NCBI GenBank assembly: GCA_024305405.1
Contig: JAKNDB010000068.1
Span: forward strand, 5,633,501 to 5,697,500
Length of the DNA stretch: 64,000 bases
Direction: 5' to 3'
Source of the DNA: Dirofilaria immitis
Lineage: Eukaryota > Nematoda > Chromadorea > Rhabditida > Onchocercidae
Within the stretch, counting starts at the first letter, position 1; the number at the start of each line of letters is the position of its first letter. Below are positions 39,601-49,563 of this stretch, piece after piece. The position numbers and the translations under genes were made by a program. The notes under the pieces were generated by a model that worked only from the letters and a program-made list of their open reading frames with translations, was not told the origin of the DNA and ran no database searches.

Positions 39601-41514
39601 GCTGTTACAAATGCTCCAATAATGCATGCCTGCAAGCAATATCCAAATAGTGTTGCTGCGGCATTAGCTGATCGTGCATCCAATTACGGGAATGCTGCGA
39701 GTGCCGTATTTAATCAGAAAAAGTTCACTTTTATATAATTGAACTAAAAAATTTGGTTGCTATAATTTAAAAGTGATAAGTTGGTATTTTTTAAATCTGG
39801 AACAGTTTTAAGTTTATCATAAAATATCAGTTTTAAGCTTATCGTAAAATAACATCATTAGTCCAATTTTTGCAATATTTCTTCACTTTCTAGGGCAAAG
39901 ATATAGGGATTTATGATCATTTCTCAAAATCTGTCTTGTTCCGTTCGTATTTTGTGTTCGATGTAATGATGTTCTTTAGAAATCTTTTTAAATTTTTTAC
40001 ATCTGATGTTCGACATCAAAATATCACTGGTACAATTCTGGGAGCTTCTTTTTCTCCTAGTTAAAAACAACTTTTTTCCAAAGTTTCTTTCTTTTAGGTG
40101 CACTATTACGATCTTGAAAGGTGGATCACCTCCTGTTCAATGCACAAATAATTGTCTTCCTTTTTCTAATCACTGCGCACAGCATATTTCCTACAATTTA
40201 AATCAAAAATTGTTTAGCTACTGTGCTGAGCCATGTTGCTCGCAACCCGTTCTTTGCGTTGATGCGCCGAAAACTTTGAGTATGTTATACTTATGTGACT
40301 TTGAGTATATTATATGGAGTTGGAAATTAGTTTGGAAAATATGTAAAAGTTAATAGGAAATTAGCTCACAAAATTATATTTCTCCCTGTTTGAATTTAAT
40401 AATTTAAGTTTTTAGAATTGTGCGTTTATCACTATGAGCTAAGAAAAAGAAAAAGTCGAAGAAGCCCGAGAAAATGCTCATCAGTCTTGGAAACAACAAA
40501 CATCAATATGTTACGTGCAGCAGCAACCCATGCAGCAATATGACGATGATATTCGTATGAATATTCAGCATTCGCATTATCAATCGCAGGATATTGGCGT
40601 AGATCGATTAAATTCCGTCGGTGTGGGTGAGTTCTGCGAACTTGAAAGTAAGTTTTTTTGCAAAATGAAACTTAAGCCTTAAAATTGCAAATCCGTTATT
40701 AGATGTCATTAGTGCTATTATATTGATTTTAATAAGCCTATCTCCAAGATATGTTTTTTCATGAAATTTTTTTAAATGCTTTCTTTACAGTGGGATCGGC
40801 TTCGAGCGGAAATGAATCGGATGTTTATTTGGCTTCATTTGCTAAAGATCTAGAATTTAATTTTGATGGTAGAGAGATAAATGATATGTTGGCAAATTTC
40901 AATGTTACTGATGGAGAAAATACTGACATTTTACATGATCAGCCATTTGCAGGTAGAATGTTTCGGTTTTATTATTTCAGTTTTTCGATTTTTTTGGTAA
41001 CTGTAAAATATCCATATCTGAATTTTATGTTTATAACAGAGGCACAACTGTGAGTTTCGACAAAGCTGGGGACGTTGATGATAGAATAAATATTTAAGCA
41101 GAATAGTTCTACGACTCCAAATGTATAGAATTGCATGATATTGACAGAAAATAAGGTTTTTAGATCACACCAGATGAATTCTGCAACTTTATATTATTAT
41201 AATAGTGAAATTGAAATGATGACTTTCGAGTGCCTAATCTTAAAAACAAGCTATGAATTTCCAAATATTAAAATTTCAGATGGTGTGAAGGATGAATTTT
41301 GCAACTACCAACAGAATTTAATGAAATTGCTGGTGGCCATAATTGGCTTGACGTAGAGCAATTTCTCATTTCTGAAGGTGTAGATTTATCATCATCATCA
41401 CAATCGAGCAGTGTATCTGCTGTTTCGGTACCGCAACCATTAAGTCTAGCTAACGATGGAATAACATTTTGCGAATTCTCATCATCATCATCACTATCAC
41501 ATTCTCGAAGCTAA
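33617..41514 (+). CDS. INO80D-like nuclear protein with two C3H-type zinc modules
   Basis: Seventeen exons: 33617-33842, 34319-34641, 35377-35563, 35644-35697, 35895-36106, 36200-36302, 36488-36748, 37102-37463, 37845-38021, 38304-38542, 38923-39058, 39216-39350, 39578-39722, 40098-40279, 40416-40647, 40791-40952 and 41280-41514, about 1,123 residues. An N-terminal poly-Gln region opens the protein. About residues 322-400 hold [37 protein letters not shown], and [12 protein letters not shown] with a KKKAK run; about 854-925 hold [16 protein letters not shown] and [14 protein letters not shown]. These are the paired zf-C3Hc3H modules of INO80D, a subunit of the INO80 chromatin remodeller; KANSL2 has similar ones. 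[20 protein letters not shown] between them also resembles INO80D (DTDLFPHLG region), and an acidic C-terminal stretch follows. Three exons (11, 15, 17) need a one-base correction, after which every junction phase agrees. Confidence 0.8.
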
Positions 41515-41834
41515 CCTCATTCATCTGCAGAAAAGTATTTCTTTGACTCATTTCTTAGCGAAACTCACTTTTTTATTATCTCATAAAAAGTGTAATTTTT
41601 TCTTCAATTTGTATTTCTCGCTGTCATTGTTCCAGGGAGTGATTACTGTTCTGACTGGATATTTTAGCTGTAACAACCCAAGGATCGCACTTATTTGGAC
41701 CTAGCTTCTAGAAGTTTTAGTAGTATATGTTCATTGCTCCAATAGAACCTCTTTTTCCCCTCAACTCAGGTTTTTTCTTGAAAACTTTTAAAGTAAAACT
41801 ATGTTCTTGAAATGCGCATTACTCTACTGATTTT

Positions 41835-41840
41835 AATAAA
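41835..41840 (+). terminator. candidate poly(A) signal for the INO80D-like gene
   Basis: AATAAA lies 320 nt after the TAA at 41512-41514. This suits a moderate 3' UTR, but other AT-rich signals could be used. Confidence 0.35.
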
Positions 41841-43049
41841 TTTGTAAAAAATTTGTATCCTTTTTCTCCTTTTCTCTTTCTAAGCAAAAGCATTTCTGCA
41901 AATTCGGGTGTGTAAATTCTTCATAATTTCTTTCTGTTTGAAATTTCATACGAGCATCCCTTGGTGTGCTTTTAATATATATACCGAAGTGCTTAGCTCT
42001 CAGAATGATCTCATTTAATCCATGTGGGCTTACCGTTATAAAATCATTTTTCCACGTTTTTTTAAATTGCAGAAAAATCTGATTTTCACATATAAGTAAA
42101 GTTTTATATCTGATTATTTTTAGTATCGGTTGTGTGTGATAACTAGAACTTATTATGTTTTATGCTGACATTAATATCGCTTTAAAAAAGTCGGAAAGAA
42201 ACAGTATACAGAGTAGCGTTACTGGATATACTAATTAGTCAGTAATAAATTCCCTGATATAAAAATATAAAACTCTCTAGTTCTGACATTTTTGCTTTTT
42301 GTTATGTTCTTTCTACTTAAAATTAGGCAATGCCATGAAATCTGCTTACGGAGATAACCTTGTCTGTGATGTGGGTACTATTTGTACCATCACAAGTGAA
42401 GTCCATTTGATCCAGGTGTTATAATATTTTTTCCTTCACATTTAGTGTTTGTATTACTTCACCCTCATAATTAATGCCTATAACTTCTGTCAATTTAGGC
42501 TGAGCCTGAAATGGAATTCTAGAAATGTTTCGTTGTGAATTTAAACTGCAAAAATTATAAGGATAAGTGTGCCAAATCGATGTGATACAACTGTTTGGTC
42601 TTAGATAAATTACAAATTATTTTATAGGTGGTTGAAGCTTAACTACCTAGAAGTATTAATAGTTTCATGTTGTATCATATTATTAAAAAACTGTCTAGAT
42701 AACTCGAAACTTTTTAAAAGGCATAAACTGGACATTCAGTTTTAAGGTCATTAGAATGGGATATATTAATGCAACTTACCGAAATTTGATCTTTTAGAAT
42801 CTTTCTCTAAAAGAAAGAGAAAAGCTATTTGATAGAAAAGCATTCACGCATTTAAAATATTTTTATACTTTTAAAAAGCTCATTTTAGTTTCCATTTTTC
42901 AAATAAAGTTGCAGCCTACGAATCAATTCATCTCTTCCTTTGATGCCTTTCCTTATTAAGATTTCGTAATTTCTCCGAATAATGAGCTTTTTCTTAGATA
43001 TATTTTTTTCGTGCATCCGATTGAAGAATATTCATGTTGTTTCAAGTCT

Positions 43050-43071
43050 TATATATATATATATATATATT
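43050..43071. repeat. TA dinucleotide run
   Basis: Eleven or so TA units, in the intergenic region before the zDHHC gene. Confidence 0.8.
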
Positions 43072-44274
43072 TTTCATATACATATATATGTAGACTACTC
43101 TCATCTGTTTCTGTATACCATTTCTCTCGTCTCATCTTGTACGCTATAAGTAAGTAAATACCTATTTTAATGCATTTGAAATGGGAATTTTAAATAATCT
43201 TTTATTGATTAGCTAATGTAATGTGGAAAAACAGGAACTATATATATGGAAAATACGGCGGGCTGATTTGTGCTTCATCATTTATAGTACTATGCCTTTC
43301 TTGGTGTTCTTTTTCGTATGATTTATAACTTTATATATATTTATTTATTTATATTTGCAAATATGTTCTTTAACAATTGTATTTAAATGGACTAGACTGT
43401 GTGATACTTTTTTGAATGTTATTCTCTTTTCTTTTCTTGTTTTGAACGATATTTTAATTTCAAAATTTTCATATTTTTAATTTAACATTGTAGATTTCAA
43501 CTGTTGTACAATCTTACAGCTGAAGTATTCGTGAATGAAAATTCTAAATTTCTAATTAGTTCGTTTATAATTAATCCACATACAAAAGGCCCACAAGATA
43601 AATTTCCATTACTCATACGATGAAATCGGTTAGTCGATTTTGCGAGAGGTACAAATTGCATTTATGGAATCAAGAATTGTGTAAAATTTCGAATTGAACA
43701 ATTTTTATGCATACATTAATTACTAAGAAATTTCCAAGGTATTATATAGCAATTCGCGGAACTGTGAAATTTTATTCAAAAATGTCAATATTCGTTTGGA
43801 ACCGTGATATTGTTTGAAAGAAATTATTTTATATTATCATGATAATATCCAAGTGAAAATATCATTGCTATCGTAATATTGATTAATAATATTATATAAA
43901 AGCCGCTGTATCATAATCAAATTCCAATGAAGTCATAATACATAATGGTCAGTTATCAAGTTCTTGTTTTGAATTATTGGGCTTAATAGAAAAAATTCTA
44001 TAATCTATAAGCCACTCGATGAATTGCCCAAAATTTTTTGTCAATTTATAATATTTATTCTTTATACCATGATATATAACATATTAAAGGATAAAAATTA
44101 TTTTCATCTTACTTTTCCTCATTTGATCCTAAATTGCGATGCAATTCATTAATTGCTGAAATAAATGAAATACAAAAAACAATCCAAATAATGGCATATT
44201 AATGCATGATTAAGTTAGCATTATTCGCACTATTTACGAGGAATTTAACTAGTAAATTTATTCGTAATATTTGA

Positions 44275-45624
44275 TCAAGAAGACATCCGGTCGGAAGGTT
44301 CATTTGGATTATTTATCATGCGTTATCATCTTTTTTATGGATTTTATCATTTCTCTTGTGGTATATTCTGTTTTCGGCTTCATTTTGTGCGCATATTTTC
44401 CCTTATGGAACTGTAGCTCTTATTATCCAACTAATATTTTTTCAAATAATTTGGATATTAGCTATTTGTTCGCTATTTTCAACAACACTTGTAACATCAG
44501 CGGAAATTCCGAAACGTTTTCTACCACCGAAACATATTTTTGAGAAACGTAATTTTGTGAAAGAAATTGTCAGATGGGTATGAATGTTTGATAAATTTTC
44601 TGTTCTCAACTTCTAATATTTGACCTTTCGTTGATAATATATTTTGTATCAATGAAAAAATGTTTAAGAATAGATCAATAATTAGGTAACAGCGAAATGT
44701 ATATTTTATATACTTTAAATATTTGGAACTTCAATTTTAAACTTTCTCTTACTACTTCATTGTTGATTAATTATTCAACTATTAATTTTGAATAATTAAT
44801 ACATGACTTTCCTGCAAAAATATTTATCTATTTCCATGTTCATATTGTTTTCATTTAATTATGAAGGCTGATATTATTTTAAAATATCTAATTTTAATTT
44901 TTAAGAAGTTAAAAACGTTACAAAAATTTTTAAATCTCATTAGTGAATTTTGAACTTTTTTAGGCTAATGAAGTGAAATTACCAGTACATTATGTTACGA
45001 TGTCAACAGAAAGTGGAAATATTAAATGCCCACCATTTTGCTTATATTGTAAGGTAATCAAACCAAATAGGACACACCACTGTCGCAGGTAAGAATTCCA
45101 TTTTTGGTTATTAATTATGAAAATATAACCGATTTAAGGAGTAGCTTAGAATATACAAAATCAAGGATCATTGAAATTATTAATCGATCAAATTTTTGCA
45201 AAAGTACCGTCACAGTGAATAATTATCTAAAAATTATATTGTCAATATCATTGCCATGATTATTATTAGTAAATTTATATTCCATTTTCAAAATTTTCGA
45301 TCACCATTAAATATTGTCAGATATCCACAATTAAAGTAAGTATCCATAATGATTTAATAATAAGGCAAAATTTAATAAATAAGGTATTATTTATTAAAAA
45401 ATATCCAACGGATCTATTCTATGCGAGATAGGATAAAATTCTAGTAATAATGGGATACTAACAATGATTAACATATGATCAGTCATTTTATTCATTCATT
45501 AAGCTAAATTTATAATCTTAATTTGCTAATCTATATAATTGCATTAACATTGCTGTGCTTCATATCTATTTGAAATAATAATAATAAATAACAATAATCA
45601 TAATAAATGATAACAATAATGAAT

Positions 45625-45690
<66 letters not shown>

Positions 45691-47230
45691 TAACAATAAT
45701 AAATAATAATAATAATAGTACTAGCAGATAATACGAATGATTTTAAATTTTGCAAAGTTTTAATAACGGATAATTAATAATAGATGTAATCGTTGCATAA
45801 TGCGTATGGATCATCATTGTCCCATTATTGGTCGTTGTATTCATATGCATAATCATAAGTTTTTCGTACTGTTCCTTTTTGGGCCATAATACTTTGTGGT
45901 TATGCTGTTTGTGTCACGTTTCCAGCATTATTTCAGCGGACATCAATTGTCATTTGGAGTTTTTCGGGTAGATTAAAATGTCTTTTTCTCTGCAACTGTA
46001 ATTTTTAATACCATAATAATTAGCTATTATTGCAGTCAAGAAATTTAATTATTCTAGACATTTTTAGCCCGGAAAAAGTAATTAAAAAACTTTGCTGAGA
46101 ATATTTAATTGATATTAACGATTATATATTTCAAGATTGAAATTAAGATGCAAATTTTGTTGTTAATTTATAAAATATGAATAATTTATGAAATAAAGAA
46201 TAATTTAATTATTGAGAAGTGCTTGGGACTGACTGACTATTCGATTGCATATATATTTTAGAATAGGAATTAGAAATCATAGGCACAAAATTTTGTCACT
46301 TTTCTTTTATTCTATGTAATTTATAAAGTAATTAAAAGTTTAATAAAAATTTGTTACAATTTCTTGGTTAATCGTATTGCAATTAAAGTTATGAAAGTTT
46401 AGAAAAAGAATTTCTTACTTATGAAATTTATTATTTTATTAACAGAGGTTATTAATAAATGAATATTTTGATGAAGTTTTATTGAAAATAATTACTTAAT
46501 AAGATATAACTATATATTCTCCATGATTTTCAGGAATGATGAGTGCAGTAATACCAGGATATGTACAACGAGCTCCACCATCTACTGATGGACTTATTGC
46601 AACATGTTTAGTTGCTTCAGGAGTATTGAATGCTTTGGTGATTACTACAATTAATAATCTTTTTATACATATACATCTTTCTAAAATTGTTGTTGTCATC
46701 ATTCTACTTATATCATGTACATTCAATTATTTTAAATATTATTTTACCTACATAATAATAAAAGAAGAAAGGTATATATATTAGGTACTTCTTTTATATG
46801 TGAAAAAAGCACATTTTTTATTGCTATATGTAATATTTATTTTGCTTATATAACAATTCTTTTAAATATAAATTGATATTAAATATTGGTTTAATATTAT
46901 TTCATTTAATATGTAATTAAAGTAATCATGCGATTAAATGTTCAAAATATTTGATAGATATGTGGCATTTCGCTCAGTATATTTTTGGGTCAATTAATGC
47001 ATGCATTATTCCGTAATGAGACAACTTTGGAAAATACATCATTTCAATTTTGTGATAATAACAATGATCAGCATGCTGCTGGCAATATTTCCTATGATTT
47101 AGGCTCTGTTTGGGATAATTTTTGTTCCATTTTTGGCTATAATCCATTATTATGGCTTTTACCAATACCGACAACATATGGTAATGGATTCTTCAAAGAA
47201 GCCATTCTGAAAAAGAAAATAGCCAAATGA
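44275..47230 (+). CDS. zDHHC-type protein S-acyltransferase (palmitoyltransferase)
   Basis: Exons: 44275-44577 (5' end unresolved), 44964-45088, 45784-45967, 46534-46637 and 46958-47230, about 330 residues. Two membrane spans lie in exon 1 (WIIYHALSSFLWILSFLLW and VALIIQLIFFQIIWILAI). The cysteine-rich domain runs CPPFCLYCKVIKPNRTHHCR, then RCNRCIMRMDHHCPIIGRCI with HNHKFF; the catalytic cysteine is that of DHHC, near residue 155. Span 3 follows (LFWAIILCGYAVCVTF). Span 4 is formed across the exon 4/5 junction (VASGVLNAL joined to ICGISLSIFLGQLM), directly followed by RNETTLE, the family's TTxE motif. WDNFCSIFGYNPLLWLLPIP matches the conserved C-terminal segment. The enzyme attaches long-chain acyl groups to cysteines at endomembranes. 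Exon 3 lacks one T in a run at 45876-45880. No ATG opens the first exon's frame. Confidence 0.86.
45628..45685. repeat. AAT trinucleotide microsatellite in zDHHC intron 2
   Basis: About 19 AAT units, flanked by imperfect AATAAC/AATAAT sequence out to about 45576-45717. The array ends about 100 bp before the exon 3 acceptor. Confidence 0.9.
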
Positions 47231-47258
47231 ATATTTATTTATTACATTGAAGTTTTAA

Positions 47259-47264
47259 AATAAA
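47259..47264 (+). terminator. poly(A) signal of the zDHHC gene
   Basis: AATAAA lies 28 nt after the TGA stop at 47228-47230, a spacing common for short worm 3' UTRs. Confidence 0.5.
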
Positions 47265-47639
47265 CTTTAAATGAAGAGATTTTATAGTGTCTTCATAATT
47301 TGTTAAACTTTATAAATGTCAAGTATTTAACTATGATATATCCTTCATATTCTATATATACATATTTGTGTGTCTATGTTTATAGATGTATATGTATTTA
47401 TGGTATTAGATATCTATGCATGTAGGTGTATGTATTTGTATTAAAAGAATTGATGAAAAAAGGAGGATATGTTAATTTATTGCATCGGATGATGAATGTT
47501 AAACTGATTAGAATGATGGTAACTTGAAAATCTATGCTATCTAAAATAATTTAATATTATAAAATAAAAATTAAGAAGTTGATATATTTATATGTAATTA
47601 AAAATCAATACAGCATAGCTTTTAGATTCTTTAGAAGGA

Positions 47640-47875
47640 TATTAAATGGAATTTTTAGCTTTGATTAGATAGAATAAAGTTATTGAGATATATCATTCAG
47701 GTAAATGCAATATCACAACAATTTTCATAATGACGGGAAAAATAATATCAATCTTTATAATCATTATTGAAATACCATAAAATTACCGTAACTTACTTGC
47801 AAAATTTACCTGAATGATATTATATATCTCAATAACTTTATTCTATTTAATCAAAGTTAAAAATTCCATTTAATA
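47640..47875. mobile_element. MITE-like element with about 65-72-bp terminal inverted repeats
   Basis: The left arm 47640-47706 and right arm 47804-47875 are reverse complements with two G/A-type mismatches and a 4-bp gap. Both begin TATTAAATGGAATTTTTA read inward and run through AGAATAAAGTTATTGAGATA to TCATTCAGGTAAAT. The loop is about 97 bp and has no open frame. TA at each outer edge fits a TA target duplication, as made by Tc1/mariner-type transposases. The element carries no transposase, so it would be non-autonomous. It sits about 400 bp downstream of the zDHHC stop. Confidence 0.8.
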
Positions 47876-49563
47876 AAATGCAATGTCTGACATAATTTCC
47901 ATAGAATAGTTTTTATTTATTAGTAGAATACGATACTTAAGCATAACAGGATGCTTCATTTCTACTATATTATAATATATTTTCATAATTTATTAATTGA
48001 AGTCAAAATATATGGGAAATGAAGTCCACACCTAATATTGTATTAACAAAAGTAGTTATACATTTGCAATATTTCTTTTTTTTAATTTGAGAAACGAAAT
48101 ACATTTTGATATTTTAATTTGGAAATTTACATTTTCCAGACTGAAATTATAGATCTATTGTTCATTTTCAATCAATAATTTAATATTCCATACGACTAAT
48201 CTCAATTTTTAAAAATTTTTATGTTATATTATTATTATTTTTGGATTGTAAGAAGTAAATAAGATAAGATAAATGAGATTGATAATCATTGAAACCATTT
48301 CAATCATTTGGAACAGATGCGTAAGTTAATCATAGTAAGGAAGAAAAATAAATCTTTTGAACTTCCTAGGTATCTATGACAATATTTTCTAATTTTTTAT
48401 TTTCATTTCTTTCTTTTCATCTTCTTCTTTCCCGTTCTTTTTCATCTTTTTCGTTCTGTTTGAAAAAAAAATTTTCATCAACTAAAATTTGTTGCTAAGA
48501 CTAACTGACAAATTGTGAAAGTTTTGCTTCTTCGTTAATTTGTAAATTTTTTATATTTTTGGAAAGCAATAAGAATGTTTTAACAAATTTTTCGAATTTT
48601 TTAAAAGTTAAAAAATTTGCTTTGTAAAGTTTTTTTAGTTCGAAAAAGATTCAAATTAGATTTGTTGTGTGAAAAAAATTGCTGATTGATGAGGTTTTTT
48701 CTCTCAATAGCCATCTAGCATAACTTTTTTGGCACTGTATCACTTTTATCCTTTATTTATCAAATCATTGACAAAACTTAATGGATAAGCTACAAGTTTT
48801 GTATATATGCAAATATTGATTCTAACGAATTGAAATATTAAAGAAATATTACGAATATTTGTTCGAAAAGAAAATATCAAAATTTTTTTAACTAATTCTA
48901 TGATCTTTAATTATTTAAAATTTTCATATTACTTTAATTAACATCCTATAAAAAGTTCATTAAACAAATTGCTATTTGGAAATAATGAAAATTTTTAAAT
49001 ATGTAAATTGTAAAATATTAAATGACAAAAGTTTAAAAATTCAACAAATGAAAGGAATAAAATTTAAATTCAAATTTTATTTTCAAATAAATAACGGTTT
49101 ACAAAATAAAATATGTATATATGTGTACATATGTGTATATAAGAAACTATTGAGCAGTTTTAGCATAACTATAACCAGAAAAGTATGTGATATATATAAT
49201 ATATAATAATTATAATAATATAATATTCCGGAATTCAATTAAAAGTTTTATACGATCGATTTTATGATCATATTCTAAAATCAATTACAAATGAACTATT
49301 CATTTTATACGCAACTAATAAGAATGAATACAATTTACATTCTTACTTATTACTTCTTCGGCTTCTCTTCCGACTTTATGAGAAAAATTTAAATTGTTGT
49401 ACTTAAGAAAAAAACAACAGTTAATATTTCAAATGTTTTATATCTTTGATAATTTTATGTGTTCATGAAAATATTTGATATTAAAAAATAGAAGAAGAGA
49501 TCATTGATTTCAAATTCAAATATTAATTTTTAGTATTAATTATAAATTATAGAAATATTTGAG

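Larger units (their letters stand above)
41515..44274. other. 3' flank and intergenic region, no gene seen
   Basis: This follows the INO80D-like stop and precedes the zDHHC gene. Slightly GC-richer sequence at about 42300-42500 has stops in all frames and may be 3' UTR. A TA run lies at 43050-43071. The 5' exon and start codon of the zDHHC gene should lie near the right end but are not resolved; an ATG at 44206 is in frame with the later exon but is cut off by TGA at 44272. Confidence 0.45.
47231..49563. other. intergenic region between convergent genes
   Basis: This lies between the 3' ends of the zDHHC gene (plus) and the MOLO-1-like gene (minus). Apart from the inverted-repeat element at 47640-47875 it is plain AT-rich DNA. 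The open frame at 48976-49206 has no family resemblance. Confidence 0.5.

Noticed and set aside
46638..46784. Read-through of zDHHC exon 4 into a hydrophobic stretch
   Set aside because: The extension lacks family motifs; splicing at GTGATT (46638) gives a proper fourth span leading into the TTxE motif.
47640..47875. Inverted repeat as a rho-independent-type terminator or riboswitch
   Set aside because: The arms are far too long, the DNA is eukaryotic, and the TA edges point to a transposon-derived element.
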